Assembly (NCBI GenBank): GCA_017558105.1
Contig: JAFYWI010000012.1
Span: forward strand, 1 to 64,000
DNA: 64,000 bases
Direction: 5' to 3'
Source: Clostridia bacterium
GTDB taxonomy: Bacteria; Bacillota; Clostridia; Christensenellales; Borkfalkiaceae
The notes under the pieces were generated by a model. The model searched no databases, was not told where the DNA came from, and saw only the letters and a program-made list of their open reading frames with translations. The position numbers were made by a program, and so were the translations under genes. Below are positions 44,862 to 52,921 of this stretch, one piece after another. Each line of letters begins with the position of its first letter. Within the stretch, counting starts at the first letter, position 1.

Positions 44862-47264
44862 ATGAAAAAGAGTAGAATTGCCGTATTGGCAACATTAGTG
44901 CTTGCCTTTGTATGCAGTATAGTGCTTTCTGTTTTCAGTATGGGTTTTGCAGAACCAGTTGCAAAAACAATTGACCAAGCAAATATCTATATGAGAGATG
45001 GCGCTGCCGTAAGGTTAGCAACCACGACAGATGAAATGGGTTTAAGGTTTGCTTCTGCACTTAGCCAAGAAGATTACGAAGGCTTAAAACTAAGCCTAGC
45101 TAACGGAACTTATAGCAAAGTAGAAGTTGGTATGGTAATCCTTCCTAAAGACTACGTAGAAGGCTTCACTTATGTTGATGAAGAAGACCAAGAAGTAACT
45201 GTTGAAGGTGTAGAGCTTTCTGTAGCAACTTTATTTGGCGAAGGCAAGAGATATCATTGGGAAAAGGATGATGAAGGGTATCCTAAGGTTATAAACAACC
45301 AAGCATATATTCTTCACTCATCAGTAGAACTTGATGCTGAAACAGATAAATTATCTGCTTTAGATAACGTTGCAGGTCACTATGGCTTCAAATTCTCTAT
45401 CGTAAACATTAAAGATGGTACAGCAGATACAGATCCTACCACCAACAATATCGACAGGGAATTTATTTCAACTGCATATATTGCAGCAACAGATGCAGAA
45501 GGCACAACTTATAAACTTGCAATAGCCAATAAAGATAAAACTGGTGCAGACGTTGCTGATACAAATGGTAAAGTTTCTCGTTGCGTAGCAGAAGTTGCTT
45601 ACGACACTATTAACGACGAAGGTCGTGACCCTGAAAACGAACTAATCGCTTCAGAAAACGAAAAGTTAGACTCAGCTTACCTACAAAAATGTTTATACGA
45701 CATCGTTATTAAAGATGGCGAAAACGTTGTTTCAACTCAACAAGTTAAATATGGTGCAAGCTGTACCGTTCAAACCCCTGCACCACCAGAAAAATATAGG
45801 GTTAGAAGTACTGCTGTGCTAAAAGATGAAAATCAAAACGTAACTTCTACTAACATAGAAAAAGTTACAGCAAATGCAACTTACACTTTAGGTACTCAAG
45901 AAGAATACGTTTTAATGGATATGAGCTCAGATTCAAACGTTTTCATAACCCCAACAGCTGCTACTACTAAACAGAAATGGGAAAAAGACGAAGAAGTTGT
46001 ATACCCAGGTGAAGATGCGTCTCTTAAATTACAAAAAACAGTTTCAAATGGTTTTGTAGAAGCATATCAATATCTTGATAGAAATCAATTATTACTGTTT
46101 AATGAAGTTAAATTTAGAATGTTAACTTCTGGATTGGCTACTATTCGTTTAACATTTGGTACTGCAGAATATTCTGACACCAGAATACTTCCTGGTAAAT
46201 GGCGTGAAGTTAGAATCGTTAACACAAATAAAACATCAAGAACGTTTGATTTGTATATTGATGGAGATTTTAAAGTACAAGGTTCTTACGATGCAACTGC
46301 ATCAAAATTTACTATTATAATGGATAAAGCTGACGAGGTTACCGATACTACGGGCTACGCATTATACCTAAGTGATATCATCGGTTATGGTACGTCTGAA
46401 AAAGAAGTTGTAATTTTTAACAACGGTGGTTACGATGCTAAAGGCGAGAGAGATATCTTTAGGCTTGTAACAGCTGGCACAACATACACTATAGACGATT
46501 TAATGACTGGTAATACTATTAGAAAAACTAGAACTGGTTATGGCAGTGTTTATACAGAAGGTGTGAGAGATGTTATAATGTACGATGAAACCGGTGCAAA
46601 CGGCGATTTCAAGGAAGTAATTGGTTACTCTGCAAACGGTGTTGCAATTTATAGAGATACACCTTGCGTTGTAAACGAAACAACGGTTATAGCACCTATT
46701 TTAGGCGACGCAGTTGTTATTGGTGATTTTGAAACTGCTACTCTTGTTGATGAAGATCAAACAGCAAATGCTTCTGACGTAATTAATGGTGAAAATGGTC
46801 AACCGCTTGTAAAAAAATATAATGGTACTAGCACAAAGTGGGAACTTGTTAAAGATAGAGCTTTCCGTGATCAAGAAACAATGTTTAAGGTTTTGCCAGC
46901 TACTGATTATGCAGGTTTGCAACTTCGTTGGGCAGGTAGACCAGCTGGAACTAAAGTTGGTTACCAATACGACTACATTATGTTCCATATAGCATACGAT
47001 AAAGTTTCAGCAGCAACCACGATATTTAGTGGAGCTACAGCACCTGCAAATTCAACAGGTTGTACAGTTCTTATAAAAGTAACTAGCAAAGGTGAATGCT
47101 TAGGCGATATTTATGTTAAAGCTTCTACAGGAGAATTTAGTTTGGTTAAATCAGGCGCTAGTCTTGGTGCAAATTACGTAGAGTTTGAATTTAGAACAGC
47201 AAATAAAGCTTGGTACATTAGTAACATTTACGCTTTAGATATTGCAACAACACCTGCTGCTTAA
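44862..47264 (+). CDS. large secreted protein of unknown function
   Basis: 800 residues. Signal peptide: MKKSR, hydrophobic stretch to about residue 28, and a cleavage-like site after SMGFA. There is no lipobox, sorting signal or other C-terminal anchor. Residues about 40-270 form a first domain (VRLATTTDEMGLRF...EVGMVILP...STAYIAA) of a kind I recall in secreted proteins of gut Clostridia, unverified. Residues about 340-510 and 600-795 look like two beta-sandwich modules, perhaps carbohydrate binding. The start at 44862 follows GGAGG. Neither catalytic residues nor dockerin repeats are visible. Confidence 0.75.
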   Translation: MKKSRIAVLATLVLAFVCSIVLSVFSMGFAEPVAKTIDQANIYMRDGAAVRLATTTDEMGLRFASALSQEDYEGLKLSLANGTYSKVEVGMVILPKDYVEGFTYVDEEDQEVTVEGVELSVATLFGEGKRYHWEKDDEGYPKVINNQAYILHSSVELDAETDKLSALDNVAGHYGFKFSIVNIKDGTADTDPTTNNIDREFISTAYIAATDAEGTTYKLAIANKDKTGADVADTNGKVSRCVAEVAYDTINDEGRDPENELIASENEKLDSAYLQKCLYDIVIKDGENVVSTQQVKYGASCTVQTPAPPEKYRVRSTAVLKDENQNVTSTNIEKVTANATYTLGTQEEYVLMDMSSDSNVFITPTAATTKQKWEKDEEVVYPGEDASLKLQKTVSNGFVEAYQYLDRNQLLLFNEVKFRMLTSGLATIRLTFGTAEYSDTRILPGKWREVRIVNTNKTSRTFDLYIDGDFKVQGSYDATASKFTIIMDKADEVTDTTGYALYLSDIIGYGTSEKEVVIFNNGGYDAKGERDIFRLVTAGTTYTIDDLMTGNTIRKTRTGYGSVYTEGVRDVIMYDETGANGDFKEVIGYSANGVAIYRDTPCVVNETTVIAPILGDAVVIGDFETATLVDEDQTANASDVINGENGQPLVKKYNGTSTKWELVKDRAFRDQETMFKVLPATDYAGLQLRWAGRPAGTKVGYQYDYIMFHIAYDKVSAATTIFSGATAPANSTGCTVLIKVTSKGECLGDIYVKASTGEFSLVKSGASLGANYVEFEFRTANKAWYISNIYALDIATTPAA

Positions 47265-47310
47265 TAGGTAGTTAAAAGTTTAAGTTAAAACTTAATTAAC
47301 AAATTAAATT

Positions 47311-47346
47311 ACACACTATATCAATTTTGGTATAGTGTGTTTTTTG
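47311..47346 (+). terminator. terminator after the secreted protein
   Basis: Stem ACACACTATA (47311-47320) / TATAGTGTGT (47331-47340) with a ten-base loop, then TTTTTT. Confidence 0.9.
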
Positions 47347-47403
47347 TTTACTTATTTAATTTTTTTACGTTTCTTATTTTTTAATAAATTAACGTTAAAC
47401 TTA

Positions 47404-47432
47404 TTGCAAATTGGTTAAATGTTTGTTATAAT
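47404..47432 (+). promoter_or_regulatory. promoter of short peptide copy 2
   Basis: TTGCAA (47404-47409), 17-base spacer, TATAAT (47427-47432), 34 bases before the ATG. Confidence 0.75.
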
Positions 47433-47465
47433 GTTAATAACTTATAAAAAAAAGGAATTTTTAAT

Positions 47466-47573
47466 ATGAAAAATTATATTTCACCTAACTTTGAAATTGT
47501 AATAGAAGAAATTAAAAACGTTATAATGGAATCTACCCAAATTGAATATGAAGAAGAAGACGGTTTTAACTAA
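47466..47573 (+). CDS. short acidic peptide, copy 2
   Basis: 35 residues, below normal gene-calling size: it begins MKNYISPNFEIVIEEIKNVI, continues MEST and ends in an acidic tail EYEEEDGFN. It has its own consensus promoter, an AAGGA site and a terminator, so it is a stand-alone transcript. Copy 1 at 44716 shares the M-K-x-Y-x-x-P-x-F-E-I-x-I pattern and the V-I-M-x-S-T core, followed by an acidic tail. There is no signal peptide. The shape (conserved leader-like start, variable acidic end) resembles a precursor peptide, but no modification enzyme is encoded nearby. Confidence 0.7.
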   Translation: MKNYISPNFEIVIEEIKNVIMESTQIEYEEEDGFN

Positions 47574-47585
47574 AAAGCAAACAAT

Positions 47586-47618
47586 AAAAAGCAAGCGAAT
47601 TTTCGCTTGCTTTTTAAT
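47586..47618 (+). terminator. terminator after peptide copy 2
   Basis: Stem AAAAAGCAAGCGAA / TTCGCTTGCTTTTT. One unit AAAAAGCAAAC (47572-47582) precedes the stem, as in the longer array at 49348. Confidence 0.9.
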
Positions 47619-47642
47619 TATGTTGCCTGCGCAAAATAACAC

Positions 47643-47686
47643 TTTCGCTAAAAGCGAAAATATATCTTTTTCTGCTTTTAGCGAAA
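47643..47686. promoter_or_regulatory. 13-bp inverted repeat upstream of the eda promoter (possible operator)
   Basis: TTTCGCTAAAAGC (47643-47655) and its exact complement GCTTTTAGCGAAA (47674-47686), 18 bases apart and ending four bases before the -35 box. Confidence 0.55.
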
Positions 47687-47690
47687 ACCC

Positions 47691-47719
47691 TTGCAAAAAG
47701 CAAAAAACTTTGTTATACT
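47691..47719 (+). promoter_or_regulatory. eda-kdgK promoter
   Basis: TTGCAA (47691-47696), 17-base spacer, TATACT (47714-47719), 30 bases before the eda ATG. Confidence 0.8.
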
Positions 47720-47749
47720 TTTATAAGAAAATATTAAAAGGAAATTGTT

Positions 47750-48301
47750 ATGGAAAAGAAAATACCCGTTGTTGTTATTAAAGAACTTAAAGATACAGAC
47801 AGAATTTTAACTGCCCTACGTAATTATGGCATAAAAACGGCTGAAATTACTTTTAGAACGGCTTGCGCAGAAGAAGCTATTAAATATGCTAGCGAAAACT
47901 ATAAAGACTTCTGCATCGGCGCTGGCACGGTTATTAATGCCGTTCAATGCAAAAAGGCTATTAAGGCTGGCGCTAAATTTATTGTTTCGCCAGGGCTTTC
48001 TATTCCCGTTGCAAAAGTTTGCAAAAAGGCTAAAATCCCATATTACCCTGGTTGCGTAACCCCAACTGAAATTATGCAAGCATTAGAATTAGGGCTTACA
48101 ACACTTAAATTCTTCCCTGCAAACGTTTACGGTGGCTTAAAGGCATTAAAAGCCTTATCTGCTCCGTTCCCACAAGTTAAATTTATTCCAACCGGTGGCG
48201 TTAATAACGATAATTTAGAAGAATTTTTAGCATGGGATAAAATTGCTGCCGTTGGTGGTAGTTTCTTCGTTGAAGATGCGCTAAAAAACACAAACAACTA
48301 A
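47750..48301 (+). CDS. eda: 2-dehydro-3-deoxyphosphogluconate aldolase (KDPG/KHG aldolase)
   Basis: 183 residues, a compact class I aldolase barrel slightly shorter than the usual 205-215. Catalytic glutamate E32 is in AEITFRT, the Schiff-base lysine K120 in TLKFFPA, and the phosphate site in IPTGGVN. It splits KDPG to pyruvate and glyceraldehyde-3-phosphate. It forms an operon with the KDG kinase 18 bases downstream. AAAAGGAAA precedes the ATG. Confidence 0.93.
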   Translation: MEKKIPVVVIKELKDTDRILTALRNYGIKTAEITFRTACAEEAIKYASENYKDFCIGAGTVINAVQCKKAIKAGAKFIVSPGLSIPVAKVCKKAKIPYYPGCVTPTEIMQALELGLTTLKFFPANVYGGLKALKALSAPFPQVKFIPTGGVNNDNLEEFLAWDKIAAVGGSFFVEDALKNTNN

Positions 48302-48319
48302 TTTTATAGGAGATTTTTT

Positions 48320-49342
48320 ATGAGTAAAGTTATTACTTTTGGCGAGTTAATGTTAAGGCTTGCCCCAGAAAATTATTTAAGATTTTTACAAAGCGAAAAG
48401 TTCCAAGCAACTTTCGGTGGTGCAGAAGCCAACGTTGCAGTATCTTTAGCAAATTACGGCATAGACGTTGCTTTCGTTTCTAAGTTCCCTAACCACGAAA
48501 TAGGGCAAATGGCTATTAACTCTATTAGAAAGTTTGGTGTAGATACAAGTAAAATCGTTCGTGGTGGCGAAAGAGTTGGTATTTATTATTGCGAAAAGGG
48601 TGCTTCTCAACGTCCTTCAAAAGTTATTTACGATAGAGCTTATTCTTCTATCGCAATGGCTAAAAAAGAAGATTTTAACTGGGATGAAATTTTTAACGGC
48701 GCTAGTTGGTTCCACTTTACTGGTATTACACCAGCGTTAAGCGACGAAGTTGCAGAAATTTGCCTAATCGCTTGCCAAAAAGCAAAAGAACTTGGCATTA
48801 CTATTTCTTGCGACCTTAACTTTAGAAAAAAATTATGGTCTAAACAAAAAGCAGGCGAAGTTATGGGTAAACTTTGCCACTATATAGATTACTGCATTGC
48901 CAACGAAGAAGACGCAAAAGACGTTTTCGGCATAGAAGCAGAAAACACCGATATTTACAGCGGAAAACTTAACCACGAAGGTTATATTTCAGTTGCTAAA
49001 AAGTTAACCGAAAGGTTTAACTTTAAGGGTGTTGCTATTACTTTACGTGAAAGCAAATCTGCCAACGATAACGACTGGTCTGCTATGCTTTACACTAACG
49101 GCGAAGCATATTTTTCTAAAAAATACGCTATGCATATCGTAGACAGAGTTGGCGGGGGCGATAGTTTCGGTGGTGGCTTAATTTATTCTTTACTTTCTGG
49201 TTTTGATAGCCAAAAAACCATTGAATTTGCCGTTGGCGCAAGTTGCTTAAAGCACTCTGTTGAAGGCGACTACAATATGGTTTCTGTTAGCGAAGTTCTA
49301 AACCTTATTGGTGGCGACGCAAGTGGCAGAGTACAACGTTAA
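48320..49342 (+). CDS. kdgK: 2-keto-3-deoxygluconate kinase (PfkB family)
   Basis: 340 residues. Ribokinase-fold sugar kinase: MLRLAPENYLRFLQSEKFQATFGGAEANVA at the N-terminus (written here as a family pattern of 20 or fewer key residues: LRLAPENYLRF, GGAEANVAVSLA) and GGGDSFGGGLIYSLL near residue 277, in place of the usual GAGD anion hole. The pairing with KDPG aldolase makes KDG the likely substrate; it would serve hexuronate or pectin breakdown. The genes making KDG are not in the window. Confidence 0.9.
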   Translation: MSKVITFGELMLRLAPENYLRFLQSEKFQATFGGAEANVAVSLANYGIDVAFVSKFPNHEIGQMAINSIRKFGVDTSKIVRGGERVGIYYCEKGASQRPSKVIYDRAYSSIAMAKKEDFNWDEIFNGASWFHFTGITPALSDEVAEICLIACQKAKELGITISCDLNFRKKLWSKQKAGEVMGKLCHYIDYCIANEEDAKDVFGIEAENTDIYSGKLNHEGYISVAKKLTERFNFKGVAITLRESKSANDNDWSAMLYTNGEAYFSKKYAMHIVDRVGGGDSFGGGLIYSLLSGFDSQKTIEFAVGASCLKHSVEGDYNMVSVSEVLNLIGGDASGRVQR

Positions 49343-49347
49343 TTACT

Positions 49348-49413
49348 AAAAAGCAAACAAAAAGCAAACAAAAAGCAAATAAAAAGCAAACAAAAAGCAA
49401 GCGAAAAGCAAGC
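49348..49413 (+). repeat. six tandem 11-bp units leading into a terminator
   Basis: AAAAAGCAAAC at 49348, 49359 and 49381, with variants AAAAAGCAAAT (49370), AAAAAGCAAGC (49392) and GAAAAGCAAGC (49403). The last units form the left arm of the terminator hairpin. Confidence 0.85.
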
Positions 49414-49436
49414 GAAATTTCGCTTGCTTTTTTTAA
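49404..49436 (+). terminator. terminator of eda-kdgK
   Basis: Stem AAAAGCAAGCGAAA / TTTCGCTTGCTTTT followed by TTTT. The same GCAAGCGAA stem is used at 47586. Confidence 0.9.
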
Positions 49437-49455
49437 TGATGTTTTCGCTTCGCTC

Positions 49456-49500
49456 AAAATGATGTTTTTGCTAACGCAAAAGTTGTGGTATAAACGTTTT
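49456..49500 (+). repeat. interspersed intergenic repeat, copy C
   Basis: AAAATGATGTTTTTGCTAAC, a GCAAAA arm and GTGGTATAAACGTTTT. It aligns to copies at 42723 and 33904 and lies directly after the kdgK terminator. Confidence 0.6.
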
Positions 49501-49776
49501 TTATTTTTTATTTTTTTCTAAAATTCTTTTCACAATTTTCTCGTGGTTATTCATTACGTTTATCATACCTTTTTGCAAAGGTATTGTTGGCACGGGCTCG
49601 GCTTCTTTCTTTTCTTTATTTGCGTTAAAAATATTATTTACTATAGAAGAAAAATCGGTAGAAGTTTGTTTTTTTTCTTTCTTTTCTTCTGCATTTTCTT
49701 CGCCCTTATTCGCGTTGTTGTTTTTATAAAACTCTAAAAAAGAATTCAAAAAAGAAAAAATTCCAAATTTATTCAT
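49501..49776 (-). CDS. hypothetical protein, 91 residues
   Basis: A Lys/Glu/Asn-rich protein with a short hydrophobic N-terminus (MNKFGIFSFLNSFLEFY), a disordered middle (EENAEEKKEKKQTS) and a C-terminal helix ending ILEKNKK. I do not recognise a family. A GGGAG site lies before the ATG, which supports it as a real gene. It is convergent with kdgK and divergent from the lipoprotein gene. Confidence 0.55.
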   Translation of the reverse strand: MNKFGIFSFLNSFLEFYKNNNANKGEENAEEKKEKKQTSTDFSSIVNNIFNANKEKKEAEPVPTIPLQKGMINVMNNHEKIVKRILEKNKK

Positions 49777-49825
49777 TGACTAACTCCCTTTTTAACAAAA
49801 AATGCAGAAAAAAGTTCTAAAAGAA

Positions 49826-49854
49826 TTGCAAAAACACACAATATAGTATATAAT
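49826..49854 (+). promoter_or_regulatory. promoter of the lipoprotein gene
   Basis: TTGCAA (49826-49831), 17-base spacer, TATAAT (49849-49854), 69 bases before the ATG. Confidence 0.75.
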
Positions 49855-49923
49855 ATGTATTGCTTTTAGAAATAATTTATAATATTTGAAAATTTTATTT
49901 TTCTAGCACATATTGGGGTTTTT

Positions 49924-51840
49924 ATGAAAAAAATATTAAAAAATGTTTTATTATTCGCGTTGGTTGCATGTCTTCTTATTGGCGCAGTTGGTTGCGGTAG
50001 CATCGGCTGGAAAAAAGAAGACGTTACCGTTTCTTTACCTAACGAAATTATTACTTCTTCTAACGGTGGCTTCGTGGCTGAATCCGACAACAATATTTAC
50101 GTTATTAACGGCCTTGGTTCTTCTACCAATTCCAACAAGTTTGGCGAACCTATTAAAGGCAGTTTAATTGCTATTGATAAAACAGATTATTCTAACAAAT
50201 GTATTGTAGTTCCTAAACTTTTCGTTGCTAGCGACTATTCTTCTGGTCTGTTCTTAGACGGCCAATACGTTTACTACGGCACTCCTTCTACTGAAAAGAA
50301 CGCACAAGGTACTATTGCTAATAACGAACTTGTTTTTTGCAGAACTAAATTAGACGGAACTGATACTAAAGAATTTTTTACAATAAAATCTCTTTCTTCA
50401 CAATATAGGTTCTCTAAAGTGGGTAACGACGTTTTTATTACTTACTACGACAACAACGAAGCTGGTTTGTGTTGCTACAACACCACCACCGGTGAAAAAG
50501 ACGTTATTGTTAAAACAAGCAAACTAAATAAAACTGAAACTTTAAGTTCTTACCACTTTGCCGATACCGAAAGCGCTAACGGAGTTGTTCTTTTCTATTC
50601 AACCAAAACTTTTAGCGAAGATTATAACGAAGAAAAAGAAAATGCTTTGGGCGATAGTTATGAAAGGGGAAAATACAGCTATAACAAAATTTATGCCTAC
50701 AAACCTGGCGACACTAACGTTAACGAAGACTGCAAAGGTAAATTGCTTTTAGATGGTTCTGCTTCTAGCTTAACACCTTGCACTTATGAAGTTTCTTATT
50801 TCAAAAACGGTTACCTATTCTTTACTAAAAAAGATAGCACAAGTGTTATTGGCACTAAATTCTATGGTGTTAATGCTGTTGATTTCTACGAAGGCACTGC
50901 TGAACCTACCTATATTACAAGGGGTTCTGTTACCACAGATTTACTTTTAGTTAAATCTTTAAGTGAAGTTTATATTTTTGAAGACAATGCAGTTGTTAAA
51001 ACTGCTTATGAAGGCGACGTAACTTTCGTTGAAGAAAGGGTTGTTTTAAGCACAACCATTACTAAACTTCTTTTCGTTGAAAGTTTTGTAGAAGGTGAAG
51101 GTGCAGAACAAGTTACCAAAACTTACTTATATTACGTTAATGCAGACAACAAACTTTGCAGAGTTCTTTTTGGCGAAGATGGTTATGAAGAAAAGGTTTC
51201 TGAAGATATTGTTTCTACAACTTGGTATGCTCCAGAAATTGCAGATGGCAAAATCTTTTATTTAGATTCTTCTTCTTTAGGTTTATCTTACGTTAAGTAC
51301 GTATCACTTTCTTCTATCGCTACTGAAGAAGACACTAACGACGATGATATTATAGATTCAAGGTATTTAGAAGGTCAACAATTCGCAGGTGTTTTAACCA
51401 ACGAAGATATGGCTAAATTCGTTACTAAAAAGTTAAACCAACTTTCTAATGAATTAAAGAACGGCAAAATTGTTTTCGACGACGTTGACGGCGAACTTCA
51501 AACGGTTAAAGCCGTTGTTAAGGCAAGGGAACTTTACGAAAGTTTAACTAACGAACAAAAGAGCCTTGTAGAACGTTCTGCTCTTAAACTTTTAATTAAA
51601 TACGAAAAGGCAATAGAAGTAAGCAATATTCTTAAGCCTTTAGTTGATTTCGATAAGGTTGAAATTACCGACGAAAATCGCGAAGAATATAGGGGTTATT
51701 GGCAAGCTGCTAAAACTGCACTAGAAGGGTTAAAGACTTCTACCGACTATACTGCCAATGAAGTTAGAAACCTTTTAGTTGAAAACTACGGCTGGTTCTA
51801 CGACCAAGCAACCAAAGTGTTTGGCGAAACGCAAAATTAA
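49924..51840 (+). CDS. large lipoprotein, probable beta-propeller sensor or binding protein
   Basis: 638 residues. Lipoprotein signal peptide MKKILKNVLLFALVACLLIG with lipobox GAVGC. Residues about 30-480 contain repeated beta-rich segments (NNIYVINGL, YVYYGTP, KIYAYKPG, YLYYVNADN, KIFYLDSSS), as in DUF5050-type propellers. Residues about 500-638 are helical (FVTKKLNQLSNELKNG, VKARELYESLTNEQKSLV). It is anchored outside the membrane; its ligand is unknown. GGGG precedes the ATG by several bases. It is monocistronic and ends at a strong terminator. Confidence 0.78.
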   Translation: MKKILKNVLLFALVACLLIGAVGCGSIGWKKEDVTVSLPNEIITSSNGGFVAESDNNIYVINGLGSSTNSNKFGEPIKGSLIAIDKTDYSNKCIVVPKLFVASDYSSGLFLDGQYVYYGTPSTEKNAQGTIANNELVFCRTKLDGTDTKEFFTIKSLSSQYRFSKVGNDVFITYYDNNEAGLCCYNTTTGEKDVIVKTSKLNKTETLSSYHFADTESANGVVLFYSTKTFSEDYNEEKENALGDSYERGKYSYNKIYAYKPGDTNVNEDCKGKLLLDGSASSLTPCTYEVSYFKNGYLFFTKKDSTSVIGTKFYGVNAVDFYEGTAEPTYITRGSVTTDLLLVKSLSEVYIFEDNAVVKTAYEGDVTFVEERVVLSTTITKLLFVESFVEGEGAEQVTKTYLYYVNADNKLCRVLFGEDGYEEKVSEDIVSTTWYAPEIADGKIFYLDSSSLGLSYVKYVSLSSIATEEDTNDDDIIDSRYLEGQQFAGVLTNEDMAKFVTKKLNQLSNELKNGKIVFDDVDGELQTVKAVVKARELYESLTNEQKSLVERSALKLLIKYEKAIEVSNILKPLVDFDKVEITDENREEYRGYWQAAKTALEGLKTSTDYTANEVRNLLVENYGWFYDQATKVFGETQN

Positions 51841-51848
51841 TATCATAT

Positions 51849-51882
51849 AAGCCCATTTTGAAAAATGGGCTTTTGTTTTTTT
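51849..51882 (+). terminator. terminator after the lipoprotein gene
   Basis: Stem AAGCCCATTTT / AAAATGGGCTT with a GA loop, then TTGTTTTTTT. Confidence 0.9.
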
Positions 51883-51885
51883 ATA

Positions 51886-51914
51886 TTGAAAATTTAACCT
51901 TTATATGTTATAAT
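51886..51914 (+). promoter_or_regulatory. yqzL-recO promoter
   Basis: TTGAAA (51886-51891), 17-base spacer, TATAAT (51909-51914), 80 bases before yqzL. Confidence 0.75.
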
Positions 51915-51993
51915 TTTAATATACAATTTTAACTTGTAAACGTTAAAATACATATTTTATTTGTTTTTATACATACTCATTTTGGGGGTGTGT

Positions 51994-52107
51994 ATGAAAA
52001 AAAAGAAAACCAGTTTTGAAAAAACTATAGACACGGCTTGGTCGCTGTTTGAAAAAACGGGAGATATTTCTTATTATCTTCTATATAAAAACTTAAAAGA
52101 CGAGTAG
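51994..52107 (+). CDS. yqzL: YqzL family small protein
   Basis: 37 residues: it starts MKKKKTSFEKTIDTAWSLFE and ends GDISYYLLYKNLKDE. The W-x-L-F-E-K-T-G-D-I-x-x-Y-L-L-Y-K core is that of YqzL, a short conserved Firmicutes protein of unknown function encoded just before recO. GGGGGTGT precedes the ATG. recO starts two bases after the stop. Confidence 0.85.
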   Translation: MKKKKTSFEKTIDTAWSLFEKTGDISYYLLYKNLKDE

Positions 52108-52108
52108 T

Positions 52109-52831
52109 ATGCAAGAAAAATTTACAGGTTTAGTTTTAGGTGGTGTTAATTTTGGCGAAAACGACAAAATTTTAACCATCTTTACACTTGAAAAAGGCTT
52201 AATAACGGCTAAAATTAAAGGGGTTAAAAAGGCAGGAGCAAAACTTAAATTTGCTTCCGAGCCTTTTTGCTTTGCAGAATTTATTACTACGGGCACTCTT
52301 GCTAAACGCGTGGTTACGGGCGCAAGTTTAATAGAAAGTTTTTATTCTATTAGAGAAGATATACATAAATTTTTCTGTGGTGGCGCAATTTTAGAGTTTA
52401 CTAGAAAACTATTAAGGGAAGATATTGTTTCTAAAGAACTTTTTTCTCTTTCTATTGAAGGGTTAAAAGAACTTTCTTTTTCTAACGAAAACCCTAAAAA
52501 AGTTTTAGCGCTTTTTTTAATTAACGCACTTTCCGTTGTTGGCTACGGGCTAACTATTAAAGACTGCAACTGCTTGCCTAATGAAGAAAAAACCAAAAGG
52601 TTTTTCGACTATTCTAACGGCGCAATCTATTGCGAAAAGTGTAAAAGTTTTGGCGCAAGGGAAATTAACCCTTTAACCTTTGAAACGTTAAAAAATTTAG
52701 TTTTTGGCAAAGAAGTTTCTTCTTCTGGTTTAGATATGGTTATTAGACTTTTAGATTATTATATTTCTAATAAGTGCGAAACTACTATAAAATCGGTAAA
52801 AGAACTTATTTCTTTACAAATAAACTTATAA
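52109..52831 (+). CDS. recO: DNA repair protein RecO
   Basis: 240 residues. N-terminal OB fold (GLVLGGVNFGENDKILTIFT; GLITAKIKGVKK), then a helical domain and zinc-ribbon remnants (CNCLPNEE; YCEKCKSFG). It mediates RecA loading with RecR in recombinational repair. Its place after yqzL is normal synteny. Confidence 0.93.
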   Translation: MQEKFTGLVLGGVNFGENDKILTIFTLEKGLITAKIKGVKKAGAKLKFASEPFCFAEFITTGTLAKRVVTGASLIESFYSIREDIHKFFCGGAILEFTRKLLREDIVSKELFSLSIEGLKELSFSNENPKKVLALFLINALSVVGYGLTIKDCNCLPNEEKTKRFFDYSNGAIYCEKCKSFGAREINPLTFETLKNLVFGKEVSSSGLDMVIRLLDYYISNKCETTIKSVKELISLQINL

Positions 52832-52858
52832 AATAGGGCATTACAACTATAAAAAAGG

Positions 52859-52887
52859 TTGAAAAACTTTTTAAAATAGTGTAAAAT
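52859..52887 (+). promoter_or_regulatory. ppdK promoter
   Basis: TTGAAA (52859-52864), 17-base spacer, TAAAAT (52882-52887), 35 bases before the start. Confidence 0.7.
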
Positions 52888-52921
52888 ATATTGGTAAAAA
52901 TTGATTTGCGGAGGAAAAAAC

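Noticed and set aside
44862..47264. Dockerin or sortase-anchored cell-wall protein
   Set aside because: Neither calcium-loop duplicates nor an LPxTG and hydrophobic tail are present at the C-terminus.
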